A stretch of DNA of 33,913 nucleotides, taken from assembly GCA_029262155.1 (NCBI GenBank), contig JAJCZW010000189.1, forward strand, positions 1 to 33,913, given 5' to 3'. A model generated the notes under the pieces. It was not told where the DNA came from. It saw only the letters and a program-made list of their open reading frames with translations, and made no database searches. The stretch comes from Gemmatimonadota bacterium (lineage in GTDB: Bacteria > Gemmatimonadota > Gemmatimonadetes > Gemmatimonadales > GWC2-71-9). The first letter of the stretch is position 1; each line of letters opens with the position of its first letter. Of the stretch, positions 9,131 to 19,542 are shown piece after piece. Both the position numbers and the translations under genes were made by a program.

Positions 9131-11284
9131 GTGTCATTCCGTTTTCCTGACTGGTGCCGCTCGACGCCACTTGTGCTCTCGCTGGCGAGCGGCACGATCT
9201 CTCCCAACGAGCTCCTGGGACAAGACCCCGGGCGGCCGGACACCACCCGATTGCCGACCGTCGAAGTGACGCGCACCCGCTCCCGTCGCCCTCTGGCAGA
9301 TCAACCCCTGGCTTTTACCCAGATTCCCCGGACCGCCTTTACCGGAACATCGGGGTACGCTCTCGATGAGATCCTACGGTTCGTCCCGGGTGTCTTTGCC
9401 CAGTCCCGGTCAGGCACCTCCGATATCCGGTTGGTGATCCGAGGGTATGGAGCGCGCGGATCAGGGGATCGTTCCAACTCCGGGACCTCACGAGGCGTCC
9501 GGATCCTGGTCGACGGGTTTCCTGAGACTGAGCCCGACGGCCGGACTTCTTTCGATGGGATCGACCTCAACTCGGCTCGGAGTATCGACGTCATCCGGTC
9601 GAATGCATCGAGCGTCTGGGGCAATGCCGCTGGTGGGGTCGTGAACGTGTACACCGACGCCCCGCTAGATCATCCATATGGCACGGTCGAGAGTGCTGTC
9701 GGTGGCTTCGGCATGCGTAGGTTGAACGGACGACTGGGCACCCGGCTGGGGGAACAGAGTCGTCTTCACTCCGCGGTGTCGCGGACGACCTTCGACGGAT
9801 GGCGGGGCCATTCCTCAAGCGAGCGTACCCTCGCCTCGGCCTCGGTGGTGACGGAGTTTGGCGCGGGGACCTCGCTCGGGGTCTATGCCTATGGCGTCTC
9901 CCACCGCTTCCTCATTCCGGGCCCCCTGACCCAGGCACAGGTGAACGAGAACCCGCGCCAGGCTAACCCTTTCTACGCCGCGCGCGGAGAGCGACGGTTC
10001 AATCGGCTCGGCCGGTTAGGGGTCCGCGTCACACATCGACTCTCCCCGCGACTGGACATCAACTCCATGGTGTTCGTCAGCCCCAAGTTTCTGCAGCGAT
10101 CCGAACGGGGGACCTTTCGCGACTTCACTCGATATCATGTGGGCGGCAATGCGGTCATCACCTGGGAGGAGCCGTTCGGGTTTGATCTTGGTGCCCTGAC
10201 GGCGGGCGTGGACGAGGCCTACCAGGACGGGGCCATCCTGTTCTATTCGCTCTCTCCGACCAACGGTCGCGGTGACACCCTCCGAACCAACAAGCGGGAG
10301 GCCGCCAACAACTTCGGTGCCTTCGTGCAGCAGGAAATCACCGTCGGACGATGGGGATTGACGGTTGGCGCTCGGTACGACGACATCACCTACACCTCCG
10401 AAGATTTCCTCTCGAAGGGCTTCTCCGACACCAAGTCCTTCACTGGGGTGACCCCCAAGATCGGACTGACATTCGAACCTGGTGTGGGACAGACCCTCTA
10501 TGCCACACTCGGTGGTGGAGTCGAGGCCCCGGCGGGAAACGAGACCAATCCGGTCAGTACCTTTGGGCAAGACACGTTGTTTGCCATCAACCCATTGTTA
10601 GAGCCGATCCGCTCCACCACACTTGAGGCTGGCTATCGTCGGGTGGCGCTCATGGGATCGGCCATCCTGAGCCTCGACCTGGCGGCGTATCGTACTACGG
10701 TCCGGAACGAGATCATTCCCTTTCGTGGCGGTCAATTCACGCTGTCGGCCGGTCGAGTGAGGCGGATCGGCGCCGAAGTGGGTGCACAGCTCCTCGTGGG
10801 GAATTTTCGGGGCAACTTGGCGCTGACCTTCTCCCACAATCGGTATCAAGAGTATCTGGTGGATTCGGTCCATTTCGGACGTCCGGGATCTGTCGCCGAT
10901 TTCAGCGACAACACGGTGATCGGTGTCCCAGCTGCCACCTTTGCTGTCGGGGCGGGCTATCGGGTGCCTGCCCTGGGGAATCTTGAGACCAAGGCCACCC
11001 TCTATGGCGCGTCGCACTATTTTGCCGACGATGCAAACCGGGTGACCGTACCCTCCTGGAGAGCGGTCGATCTCACCGTTGGGTTACCCGCCGCACTGTC
11101 GCTCGGTGGTGGGCTGGGTGTTCGTGGGGCGCTGACGGTGAGTAACCTGTTCGATGCCAACTATCTGGGTTCGGCCTTCCTGAATCCAGACGTCGTCAAC
11201 GGCGTGCCGGTGGCATTCGAACCGGCTGCGCCGCGACGGCTTTTGGTTTCGTTCAGCATTGGACAATTCGGAGATGGAGAGTAG
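9131..11284 (+). CDS. TonB-dependent receptor
   Basis: Plug domain ([36 protein letters not shown]...[24 protein letters not shown]) and beta-barrel pattern to the C-terminus. Confidence 0.95.
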   Translation: MSFRFPDWCRSTPLVLSLASGTISPNELLGQDPGRPDTTRLPTVEVTRTRSRRPLADQPLAFTQIPRTAFTGTSGYALDEILRFVPGVFAQSRSGTSDIRLVIRGYGARGSGDRSNSGTSRGVRILVDGFPETEPDGRTSFDGIDLNSARSIDVIRSNASSVWGNAAGGVVNVYTDAPLDHPYGTVESAVGGFGMRRLNGRLGTRLGEQSRLHSAVSRTTFDGWRGHSSSERTLASASVVTEFGAGTSLGVYAYGVSHRFLIPGPLTQAQVNENPRQANPFYAARGERRFNRLGRLGVRVTHRLSPRLDINSMVFVSPKFLQRSERGTFRDFTRYHVGGNAVITWEEPFGFDLGALTAGVDEAYQDGAILFYSLSPTNGRGDTLRTNKREAANNFGAFVQQEITVGRWGLTVGARYDDITYTSEDFLSKGFSDTKSFTGVTPKIGLTFEPGVGQTLYATLGGGVEAPAGNETNPVSTFGQDTLFAINPLLEPIRSTTLEAGYRRVALMGSAILSLDLAAYRTTVRNEIIPFRGGQFTLSAGRVRRIGAEVGAQLLVGNFRGNLALTFSHNRYQEYLVDSVHFGRPGSVADFSDNTVIGVPAATFAVGAGYRVPALGNLETKATLYGASHYFADDANRVTVPSWRAVDLTVGLPAALSLGGGLGVRGALTVSNLFDANYLGSAFLNPDVVNGVPVAFEPAAPRRLLVSFSIGQFGDGE

Positions 11285-11286
11285 GC

Positions 11287-11667
11287 ATGGCGCGCACATT
11301 GATGAACCGAGAGACGCCGGTTTCGCGGATCTCCCATGAAATGACCAGCACCGCGTTCACATTGGAGAACTATCACATCGTGCGCACGCTCGGTGTCGTG
11401 ATGGGGATTACGGTGCGATCCCGGTCGATCTTCGGGACCATGGGCGCCGGCATCCAGACCTTGTTTGGCGGCAACATTACCCTGTTCACCGAACTCTGTG
11501 AGCGGAGCCGGTCGGAGGCTTTCGAGCTGATGCTCCAACACGCCGAACAACATGGAGCGAATGCGGTCGTGGCGATTCGGTACGACGCCAACGAAGTGAT
11601 GAGTGGCGTCACCGAGGTGTTGTGCTATGGAACCGCGGTGGAGGTGGAGGAGGTCCTCGATGGGTAG
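11287..11667 (+). CDS. YbjQ/UPF0145 family protein
   Basis: '[88 protein letters not shown]'. Confidence 0.92.
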   Translation: MARTLMNRETPVSRISHEMTSTAFTLENYHIVRTLGVVMGITVRSRSIFGTMGAGIQTLFGGNITLFTELCERSRSEAFELMLQHAEQHGANAVVAIRYDANEVMSGVTEVLCYGTAVEVEEVLDG

Positions 11668-13225
11668 GCCGCGACGAATGGGTAAGCTCCATGGTGCGAT
11701 GGCGAGTGTCGCCCTGCTCGGCTGGCATGGGCTCCTCCAAGCACAACAACCCTTTCGAGTCGAAGAGGCAACCATTGCCTCGGTCCATGAAGCGCTCGCC
11801 AGCGGGAAAACGAGTTGCCATCAGGTCGTGGCGGCGTATCTCAACCGGATCGATCGATACGATCATAGTGGGCCCGCACTCAACGCCTTGGTCGTTGTGA
11901 ATCCTGCGGCCCTGACGGTTGCTGATTCTCTTGACCGGGCCAGGATAGGCGGAGCGCCACTCGGTGACTTGCACTGCGTCCCAATGATCGTCAAAGACAA
12001 CTACGATACCAAAGACCTCCAAACAACAGGCGGGTCGTTGGCGCTGGCAGGGATGCGCCCCACGAGCGACGCCTTTGCGTTAGGGAAGCTCCGCAGGGCG
12101 GGAGCGATTGTGCTGGCTAAGTCAAACATGGCTGAACTCGCTTTCAGTCCCTATGAAACCGTGAGTTCGATCCTACCGGGGTATACCCGGAATCCCTACG
12201 CTACCGATCGGGTGACGGCAGGGTCGAGTGGAGGAACCGCTGCCGCGGTCGCGGCGAACATGGGGTTGGTCGGGCTTGGGACCGACACCGGCAACTCGAT
12301 TCGAGGCCCCAGTGCCCACCAGAGCTTGGTGGGGATACGGAGCACGATGGGACTTGTCAGCCGGACCGGAATCGTGCCGCTCAACCTGTCGGCCGACATC
12401 GCCGGACCCCTGACGCGTACTGTCGCCGACGCCGCCCGCGTACTCGCGGTAATGGCCGCCCCTGATTCTGCCGATCCTGTCACGCTCACCGCTCCCGCGC
12501 GATCGACCTCCTACATCACCGCGCTCGATCCGGATGTACTCCGTGGCACACGACTCGGGGTGCTCCACGCCGCCTACGAGCGGCCGACCTTGGATCCGGA
12601 GGTGGCCGCCCGATTCGCCGAGGCGGTGGCCGATCTCAGGAGGCTTGGAGCAACGGTGGTCGATGACGTGCCGGTGCCGGAACTCGCCGAACTGCGGCGT
12701 CAAGTCGCCGGCGGGTGCAATCCGTTCCGAACGGAGTTCGAGGCCTACCTGGCGGGTGAAGGCGATCGGGCACCGATCCACACCCTTGAGGCGTTGGTCC
12801 AATCGCGGAGATTTCATCCGTCGATCGAGAGCCGGCTCCGGTCGGCACTCGCTGCCACCTACTCCGACACGAGTGCTGGGTGTCGGAGTATCCGTGCGTT
12901 TTCTGCGGGACTCCGTACCGCCGTTCTCCGAGCGATGGAGCAGGCCGATGTCAACGCATTGCTCTATCCGACCTGGAGTAACCCGCCTCGATTGATCGGT
13001 GATCTGAACACTCCCCATGGCGATAACAATCAACTGTTTGCGCCCCGGACCGGGTTCCCTGCCATCACCGTCCCCATGGGATATCTTCGAGGTGAGCGGT
13101 TGCCGGCCGGACTGCAGTTTCTGGGTCGACCGTGGGAGGAAGGAACCCTGTTTGGCTTGGCATTCGCCTACGAACAGGGGACCCATCATCGACGACCGCC
13201 CCCGACCACCCCGCCTCTGGAGTGA
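11660..13225 (+). CDS. Amidase signature family amidase, probably secreted
   Basis: '[15 protein letters not shown]', '[55 protein letters not shown]'; N-terminal hydrophobic segment ending LLQAQ. ATG 11660 overlaps the end of the YbjQ gene. Confidence 0.95.
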   Translation: MGRPRRMGKLHGAMASVALLGWHGLLQAQQPFRVEEATIASVHEALASGKTSCHQVVAAYLNRIDRYDHSGPALNALVVVNPAALTVADSLDRARIGGAPLGDLHCVPMIVKDNYDTKDLQTTGGSLALAGMRPTSDAFALGKLRRAGAIVLAKSNMAELAFSPYETVSSILPGYTRNPYATDRVTAGSSGGTAAAVAANMGLVGLGTDTGNSIRGPSAHQSLVGIRSTMGLVSRTGIVPLNLSADIAGPLTRTVADAARVLAVMAAPDSADPVTLTAPARSTSYITALDPDVLRGTRLGVLHAAYERPTLDPEVAARFAEAVADLRRLGATVVDDVPVPELAELRRQVAGGCNPFRTEFEAYLAGEGDRAPIHTLEALVQSRRFHPSIESRLRSALAATYSDTSAGCRSIRAFSAGLRTAVLRAMEQADVNALLYPTWSNPPRLIGDLNTPHGDNNQLFAPRTGFPAITVPMGYLRGERLPAGLQFLGRPWEEGTLFGLAFAYEQGTHHRRPPPTTPPLE

Positions 13226-13269
13226 TGCCGTCGGTGTGCTCGCACCTGTTCTCACCTTGGAGCTGACCT

Positions 13270-14001
13270 ATGTGGACGATGCTGCTTACCGCTCTCACGA
13301 TCACGACCCAATCTGCCGCAGATTCGACAGTCTACCGCACCCTCTTTCTTCGGGCCGCCCCGGGACAGCTGTTGGAGTTGGTCGACCTCTACAAGGCGCG
13401 GATGCCGGTCCATGAAGCAGCGGGTGAGGTGCAACCGCTCTTTGCCCGCCACAGCCAGGGCGACCAATGGGATCTGATGTTGCTCTACCCCATTGGGTCG
13501 CTGGAGTCGTACTACGCCTCGGCGCGTCAAACTCGGTGGGCCAACGCGGCAGCTTCATTGGGATACGACGAGGCGGCGTTTCAGGCACAGGCCGATAAGC
13601 TGACATCATGGCGCGAGGAACTCTTTGTCGAAGGCCCATCCCTGGCCACCTTCCTCGCTCGGAATGAGAGCGCCGGGTTTTATCATCTCGAGGTCTTCCT
13701 TGCGTTGGCGGGGCAACGGCAAGGCCTGCTTCACCAACGAGTGATGGAGAACGACTATCTCAAGCGGATTGGTCGGGAGGAGAACCTTATCTTCACTCGG
13801 CTCGGTGGAGCGCCGTGGGACCTCTTCACGTTAGGCTATTACCGGAACCTGCAGCACTACGCCAAACCGAGCACCCTCTCGGCGGAGGAGAGCGACCGTG
13901 CGGCGAAGGCTGCCGGGTTTGAGGGCGGGAATACCATCGGAAGCTACCTTCGGACGTTTCTCCAGGGGCATCACGACACCCTGCTCAACCGCGTCCAATA
14001 A
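13270..14001 (+). CDS. Uncharacterised protein with two tandem ABM/NIPSNAP-like repeats
   Basis: Full-length ORF with ATG start; internal repeat around 'GDQWDLMLLYPIGSLESYYA' and 'GAPWDLFTLGYYRNLQHYA'. Confidence 0.7.
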   Translation: MWTMLLTALTITTQSAADSTVYRTLFLRAAPGQLLELVDLYKARMPVHEAAGEVQPLFARHSQGDQWDLMLLYPIGSLESYYASARQTRWANAAASLGYDEAAFQAQADKLTSWREELFVEGPSLATFLARNESAGFYHLEVFLALAGQRQGLLHQRVMENDYLKRIGREENLIFTRLGGAPWDLFTLGYYRNLQHYAKPSTLSAEESDRAAKAAGFEGGNTIGSYLRTFLQGHHDTLLNRVQ

Positions 14002-14002
14002 C

Positions 14003-14034
14003 GTGGTGGATCATTTGGTCCAGATCACCACCAC
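14003..14034. terminator. Candidate bidirectional stem-loop between convergent genes
   Basis: GTGGTGGATC-atttggtcca-GATCACCACCAC: near-perfect stem with one bulge, between convergent stops at 14001 and 14168; no clear U-tract. Confidence 0.35.
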
Positions 14035-14167
14035 ACAATCGGAATCGGTGACGCTGAACTCGGCAGGTGTCTCTGTGGTAGAACGATAGATTTCCAGCGT
14101 CGTCGGTTGGGTACCGAACACCACGGTGCCGATCAGGAGCAGGGTCGACAGCCTCGAGACCTCACGG

Positions 14168-16375
14168 CTAGCGACGGAAGGTGTAGGTGTACTTCGCCAT
14201 CAGGGCACGTTCCTGCGAAAGGGGGAGTGATGGAGCGGCGCGACCCCGGTCAGTGTTCAAACGATCATTGTAGACCAGCCAAAGATCTTGTCCCTCACTC
14301 ACGTGGTATCGGAGGCGTACGTTGGCTGCCACATTGCGGGCTGCCTGATTGTACTGTACGAACACAGTACCGGAGAGGTGGGCATTGAGCGCACCCTGGG
14401 CGCGGACTCTCACCAGGTCGGCGTTGAATTCCTGGCCTCTGGTGCCAAAGCGGAATCGTTGGATGGTGTAGTTGATGCCCAGGTCGAGGTGCTCCGACAC
14501 GGTCCAGAATGGTGCGATCGTTGTCGACCACTGGGTGCCGTCGTAGAAGTCGCCGACCTGTGCATTCAGGTTGAACTGAAACCGATCTCCTCCCGGGGCG
14601 GAGTAGGCTGCCTGGATCGCGTCGAAGGTGTAGCGTCCAGTCGGGACGAAGGCATCTGCACTGAACCGGAGGTCTTGCTGCAGGTCCTCGGTATTGCGCG
14701 TCACACCGATCCATCCGAGCGCCCCCGCCTTGGTGGTGTAGTTCACGAACCCACCGAGGAAGGCCGACTGAAGACGGTGGTCGCTGTTCCGGTCGAACCC
14801 AGAGATCGCCACGCTGGGCTGGATGCTCCGGATAAAGCTCCCGCCCGGAAAGATGCCGTACCGGAGATTCACGAATCCGTTTCGGTAGTCACGCCGGGGT
14901 GTAAACCCCAGGCTCGGGTCGAAACGGGCACCGGCCCATTTCACCCCGACGTTGTATGCGAACCCCTTGCTGGTAAGCGATCCCGGCCGATCGACACTCA
15001 CCCGGACCATCCCGGCATCCCCGGGATCGTTGCTGCCCTCGCTGTCGACCGTATGCGCCCACTGGGTGGTGAGATAGTCGTTATCGAAGAGTCGAACCCG
15101 TCCGTCGATCGCATAGGAGATGTTAGACTGGCCGTCGGTCCGAAGACGGGTGGTGGCCATCATCCCGAGCGTCGATTGATTGTTGAACACGCGACGCCGA
15201 GCGCGAAAGACACCGAGGTTCTCGGACTCCCCGTCGAGTCCGGTGTCTGTGTGCATGTCCAGCAGCCCAAAGTCCCAGCCGCCACTCCGGCCGACCAACC
15301 GAGCGCCACCGTAGATGCGAAGCGGCATGCCGCCATCCGTCAACCCAATTCGACGACTGTGAAAAAACAGACTCGGGTCATTGAACCCACCGAGCCCTAA
15401 CGAGAATATGCCGGATCTCTCTTGAAAAAACTGACGTTTCTCCGGAAAGAAGAGTGAAAACCGCGTCAGGTTCACCTGCTCATCGTCGGCTTCCACCTGA
15501 GCGAAATCGGTGTTCGCGGTCAGATCCAGGGTGACGCTGCCGGTCACGCCGTACTTGACGTCGAGCCCGACTTCGGACTTGAGATCTTGGGTTCGGCCCG
15601 AGCCGATAGTCGGCGGCCGGGCGGCATCGGTTGCTCCGCTCAGGAGGTAGGGGGTGACGTACACCGGTGACCGGGAACCGATGCCGGAAAAGACCACATC
15701 GCGTGCGACACTCGAGCGATCGGGGGCGTTGGCGAAACTTGGATCCAAGGCAGGGAAGGTGGCAAGCTCATTCGTCGCGGCGATAAAACGGGAGACAATG
15801 AGCCCCATCACCACCTCACCGTTCCGTACCTGATACCGTAAGCTCGACAAGGGAATCCTGATTTCGGCCGACCAGCCAGCCGCGTCGCGCGCAACCTGCA
15901 CATCCCAGAAGGTGTTCCAATCAGGGTTCCGCGAAGCCCCATCGCCGGTGACCCCGTAGTCGAGACGAACGCCAGCGGGCGTGGTCACGAACGCGACAGC
16001 GTTCTCATTGTCGTCGAATGTGTCGAGCAGCAATGTGAAGGCATCCTCGGCTCCGACCTGATCCCGAGTGAGTGACGCCGTCCGGATCGATCGAGGATCG
16101 CGAGTAAAGAAGAAGCCCCCGGCGTAGAGATAGGTGTCATCGTACGCGAACCGGATATCGGATCGTTCAGTCGGCTCCTGGCCAAAGGTCGGGCGGTGGC
16201 CAGTTAGCGGCAGCGGTGTGGCGGTCTGCCATGCCGGTTCGTTCGGGATGCCGTCAAACCGAATCGGCTGGGCCAGACGGGATATACGAAGCGGGGCCTG
16301 GGCCGACGACGACGAGGCGGCGGACACTGCGATGGCGACCAGGGCGATGAGCGCCGTGAGGCGAGACGTTTGCAT
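14168..16375 (-). CDS. DUF5916 domain-containing protein (N-terminal CBM9-like domain, C-terminal outer-membrane barrel-like region)
   Basis: 'IRFDGIPNEPAWQTATPLPLTGHRPTFGQEPTERSDIRFAYDDTYLYAGGFFFTRDP...FTLLLDTFDDNENAVAFVTTPAGVRLDY' is typical of DUF5916. Confidence 0.9.
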   Translation of the reverse strand: MQTSRLTALIALVAIAVSAASSSSAQAPLRISRLAQPIRFDGIPNEPAWQTATPLPLTGHRPTFGQEPTERSDIRFAYDDTYLYAGGFFFTRDPRSIRTASLTRDQVGAEDAFTLLLDTFDDNENAVAFVTTPAGVRLDYGVTGDGASRNPDWNTFWDVQVARDAAGWSAEIRIPLSSLRYQVRNGEVVMGLIVSRFIAATNELATFPALDPSFANAPDRSSVARDVVFSGIGSRSPVYVTPYLLSGATDAARPPTIGSGRTQDLKSEVGLDVKYGVTGSVTLDLTANTDFAQVEADDEQVNLTRFSLFFPEKRQFFQERSGIFSLGLGGFNDPSLFFHSRRIGLTDGGMPLRIYGGARLVGRSGGWDFGLLDMHTDTGLDGESENLGVFRARRRVFNNQSTLGMMATTRLRTDGQSNISYAIDGRVRLFDNDYLTTQWAHTVDSEGSNDPGDAGMVRVSVDRPGSLTSKGFAYNVGVKWAGARFDPSLGFTPRRDYRNGFVNLRYGIFPGGSFIRSIQPSVAISGFDRNSDHRLQSAFLGGFVNYTTKAGALGWIGVTRNTEDLQQDLRFSADAFVPTGRYTFDAIQAAYSAPGGDRFQFNLNAQVGDFYDGTQWSTTIAPFWTVSEHLDLGINYTIQRFRFGTRGQEFNADLVRVRAQGALNAHLSGTVFVQYNQAARNVAANVRLRYHVSEGQDLWLVYNDRLNTDRGRAAPSLPLSQERALMAKYTYTFRR

Positions 16376-16542
16376 GGAGCAACGATAGGATCAACTGGAG
16401 GGCAGCAAAGATGTCTGGGATGACTGGCGATAGCGTGGGGTCAACGGCAAGCGGGAAGGATAGGTGGGAGATGCAAACCGAGCCTGACCTCGATGCTGCG
16501 GCGCCAGACCCGGTCGGTGCTAGAGAAACAACGGTGTGTCGA

Positions 16543-17319
16543 TCAGCCTCCCCGAGTCCACAAGACGATCACGCAGGGTGCATCGCGACGAAACTCTTCC
16601 GGCGTATGGATCGGCGAGGTGTAGATCTCCATCGCTTCGACCTGCTCGATGTCGAGATTGTCGATATCGAAGCTACCAAAGGTGCGGGCCCCGTTGACGT
16701 AGATAACCGGATAGGGCGGCTGGTTACTGGTGTAGCCTCGGGGACACTGGGGGACTCGTCCCCCATTCGCAAACCGTGTCAGGATCCCACGCTTGGATAC
16801 GATATCCAGGACCCTGGTAAGCCCGGATTTTTCAATATCCTCTCGCGTCACGAAGGCACTCGGCGGCGCGTTGCTATTCAACATCCTATTGGCGAAGCCA
16901 ACCATCGCCCCACGATAGGTCCTGCCGCGGGCAACCACACCCACCTCCGGAAGAACTATCGCGTCCGCGGCGAGAATGATCCCTATCCGGACGGTGTCCC
17001 CACCTGCCACCGTCGCATCGAAGGTCTGGGGTTGAAAACCGATCCGGCGGACCTGGACTTGTTCGTCGCCAGCAGGGATACCACTCAGGACGAAGATGCC
17101 ATCCCCATTTGTTGTGGCCTTGACCTGACTCTTGAGTGCAACGACGTCCGCGCCCTCGAGAGGCGTCTTGTTGGTGTCCGCCACGATCCCGATGATGGTC
17201 GAAGTCTTCTTCTGGTCCGACTTGTCTTGCGCCATGAGCGTCGAGCCGGCAACCAGGGTAAGTGCGGCCACGCCGATGGCGGCGGTCCACATCTGTCCAG
17301 CTGTTCTCGGTCTGTCCAT
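16543..17319 (-). CDS. Carboxypeptidase-regulatory-like domain plus TonB plug-like domain protein without beta-barrel
   Basis: Start at ATG 17319 (signal peptide MDRPRTAGQMWTAAIGVAALTLVAGSTLMAQ); 'GIVADTNKTPLEGADVVALKSQVKATTNGDGIFVLSGIPAGDEQVQVRRIGF'; 'YPVIYVNGARTFGSFDIDNLDIEQVEAMEIYTSP'. Confidence 0.85.
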   Translation of the reverse strand: MDRPRTAGQMWTAAIGVAALTLVAGSTLMAQDKSDQKKTSTIIGIVADTNKTPLEGADVVALKSQVKATTNGDGIFVLSGIPAGDEQVQVRRIGFQPQTFDATVAGGDTVRIGIILAADAIVLPEVGVVARGRTYRGAMVGFANRMLNSNAPPSAFVTREDIEKSGLTRVLDIVSKRGILTRFANGGRVPQCPRGYTSNQPPYPVIYVNGARTFGSFDIDNLDIEQVEAMEIYTSPIHTPEEFRRDAPCVIVLWTRGG

Positions 17320-17551
17320 TGAGGGCCTCTGTAGGTCCGAATTCACACAATCCATCGAATGAGGAGACGACGAGTCTCCTGGCATACAACACGGTGCCCA
17401 ACCTCCGATGGTTCCGAAGTTCTCTGGGAAGCTAGCGCCGCTCGGGGCCTTCTCGCCATGCACTGGCCCGTTCTTGCCGGTGAGGTTCCTGCAATCACTC
17501 ACCTTATGGACGAATTGATGGGAGCTTCTCCGCTCCCCCCCAGCCCCCCGC

Positions 17552-18325
17552 TCAGACCGGGGCCAGGGCAAGCACCCGGAGCGGGCTCCCACTTCCGCGA
17601 ACCAGTTTGAGCGGGGCCGCGATGACGATCGCGCCGGTGGGCGGGAGTTTGTCGAGGTTGCAGAGGCTGGCGAGCCCAAACTTGCCGGCACCGTGCATGA
17701 TGTTGTGGTTGGAGAACGGCGGGTCGAATCCTCCGGCTTGGCCAGCATCGGTGCCGATCGTTTCGGCTCCAACGCCAAGGATGTCTCTCTCTTGGGCCAA
17801 GAACCGGGAAGCGTCAGGGTGAAAGCCCGGCGAGTGGGGGCCGGTTTCGTCGGCGTTGGTGAACTCGGTCCCGGTTCGCTTACTCCAATCGGTGCGGAGC
17901 AGGACCCAGGCGCCGGTCGCAATCCGACCATGGCGTTCTTCCCAGGTGGCGATCCAGTCAGGGGTGACCAAGAAATCTGCGTCTTCCGCCGCTTCTCGGC
18001 TCGCGTCGAGCACACACGCCGGACCGATGAACCGACTGGCGGGAATCGTATCGCAGGCATTCTGCTTCAGATCCTTGCCCGTGATCCAGTGGATCGGGGC
18101 GTCAAAGTGGGTACCGGTGTGTTCACCCATCCGGATGGTGTTCCAGTACCAGGCCGGCCCTCTGTCGTCGAATTCGCTCAGGGTATCGATACTGACTCCT
18201 GGGCTCGCGGCGAATTGTGGTGGAAGATCGATCACCGGTGTCTCGGGACCCAACGGCTGGGTTAGATCGATAACCTCCACCCGCCCCGATTGGAGTGCGG
18301 CCAGAAGAGAGGAGAGGACGTTCAT
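17552..18325 (-). CDS. Cyclase family protein (kynurenine formamidase-like)
   Basis: 'VEVIDLTQPLGPETPVIDLPPQF...MGEHTGTHFDAPIHWITG...IGTDAGQAG' cyclase motifs (HxGTHxDAPxH). ATG 18325 chosen as start. Confidence 0.9.
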   Translation of the reverse strand: MNVLSSLLAALQSGRVEVIDLTQPLGPETPVIDLPPQFAASPGVSIDTLSEFDDRGPAWYWNTIRMGEHTGTHFDAPIHWITGKDLKQNACDTIPASRFIGPACVLDASREAAEDADFLVTPDWIATWEERHGRIATGAWVLLRTDWSKRTGTEFTNADETGPHSPGFHPDASRFLAQERDILGVGAETIGTDAGQAGGFDPPFSNHNIMHGAGKFGLASLCNLDKLPPTGAIVIAAPLKLVRGSGSPLRVLALAPV

Positions 18326-18351
18326 CGTGCTGCTCCTTCCAAAGTTCAGGC

Positions 18352-18924
18352 TCAGGACGCTCCGTGCCCGATGAGCCAGCGCTGGAACTGAAACCGATTT
18401 TCGAGGAGGCTCAGGTCGGTGACGTAACCCGAGGGCCCGATGGGCTCCACCTTGGCGACCAGGGTGGTGAGTTCGTCCGCGTGGCACGCCTCGCGAAACG
18501 CCTCGGCAAAGGTGTCGACGGTGTCGACGGTCAAGGTCCGGGGCACGCCAGCGGCCTTGGCGATCTGCGCCAAGTCGCTGCCGGTCGAGGTGGCGGTCGG
18601 GAATCCGCCGACCGAGAGGAGGCTGCCGTTGTCAAACACCACATGCACCAGGTTCCGTGGCCGATATCGGGCTAAAGTTGTGAGCCCACCCAGGTTCATC
18701 AGCAGCGACCCATCGCCATCGAAGACGACGACGGATTGATCGGGTCGGGCGAGCGCAATGCCGAGCCCAAGTGACGATGCCAACCCCATAGCGTGCTGCA
18801 GATAAAAGAAGTTGGGTTGATGCCCCAGCGATTGCAGTTCAGCGGCGACCGCGCCCATGATCGTGACCACAGCGCGTCCGTCGAGGTCTGCATAGACCGC
18901 GTCGAGTGCGGCTAGTCGTCGCAT
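18352..18924 (-). CDS. Thiamine-pyrophosphate-binding subunit of a split decarboxylase (sulfopyruvate/phosphonopyruvate decarboxylase beta-like)
   Basis: 'FFYLQHAMGLASSLGLGIALARPDQSVVVFDGDGSLLMNLGGLTTLARYRPRNLVHVVFDNGS' (TPP motif GDGS-x-N). Start at ATG 18924, TGATG overlap with the alpha-like gene. Confidence 0.85.
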   Translation of the reverse strand: MRRLAALDAVYADLDGRAVVTIMGAVAAELQSLGHQPNFFYLQHAMGLASSLGLGIALARPDQSVVVFDGDGSLLMNLGGLTTLARYRPRNLVHVVFDNGSLLSVGGFPTATSTGSDLAQIAKAAGVPRTLTVDTVDTFAEAFREACHADELTTLVAKVEPIGPSGYVTDLSLLENRFQFQRWLIGHGAS

Positions 18925-19439
18925 CAGGCGTCCTCCCACATCAAGTCGCGGCCAAGGAGGAGGGCCACCGGACGCAAAGCAGCGTTGGCGAGCGTCTGCG
19001 CCTTCTGGATCTTGGAGAGGACCTGGTCCGGGGCATCGAGCGTGTCGTAGGGGATGCCGAGTGCGTTCAGGGTTGAGAGGGTGACGCCGCCGCCCTCGGT
19101 CTGCCAAGGGTCGCGTTCGCCAAAGGTCCCCCGATGACTGATCAGCATCAGGAGCGGAATGCGAAACAGTTGCGCCCCCGAGACAATGCCATTGATGGCG
19201 GCAAGAAACCCGTGGTTCTGCATCAGCATCGCCGATTTGACGCCCGCGAGATGAGCTCCCATCGAGATCCCCACGCCCTCTTCCTCCTTGGCGAGGCGCA
19301 CGAGGGTCATGTCGGCGTCATCTTCCGCCATTCTGATCAGATGGACCAGCCATGTTTCCGGTAACGCCGAGATCAGCCGGACATCGGAGGCCTTGAGGGC
19401 GTCGTAGATCATCTGCGAGTGGGTGATAGAGACAGGCAT
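18924..19439 (-). CDS. PYR-domain subunit of a split TPP-dependent decarboxylase (sulfopyruvate/phosphonopyruvate decarboxylase alpha-like)
   Basis: 'ISALPETWLVHLIRMAEDDADMTLVRLAKEEEGVGISMGAHLAGVKSAMLMQNHGFLAAINGIVSGAQLFRIPLLMLISHRG'. Start at ATG 19439 chosen from domain start. Confidence 0.85.
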   Translation of the reverse strand: MPVSITHSQMIYDALKASDVRLISALPETWLVHLIRMAEDDADMTLVRLAKEEEGVGISMGAHLAGVKSAMLMQNHGFLAAINGIVSGAQLFRIPLLMLISHRGTFGERDPWQTEGGGVTLSTLNALGIPYDTLDAPDQVLSKIQKAQTLANAALRPVALLLGRDLMWEDA

Positions 19440-19542
19440 GGGCAGGAATATCCGTCCCCAATCGCGATTCGTCAAAGGACCTCTAGTCGGATAGGCGGCG
19501 TCTCGGTATCGTTGACCCATACCTGACACGCGAGGTCTCTCG

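Noticed and set aside
12173-13255. 360-aa minus-strand ORF opposite the amidase
   Set aside because: Shadow of the amidase-signature gene; composition Arg/Gly-rich, no domain.
14288-15400. 370-aa + strand ORF inside DUF5916
   Set aside because: Fully antisense to the strongly supported DUF5916 gene.
16411-17322. Long + strand ORF (303 aa) opposite the plug-domain gene
   Set aside because: Antisense shadow of a well-supported secreted protein; high-GC codon structure makes such ORFs common and the product resembles no family.
17320-18060. N-terminal extension of the 505-aa ORF (16543..18060)
   Set aside because: A signal peptide starts at ATG 17319; the extension overlaps the cyclase gene on the same strand in another frame.
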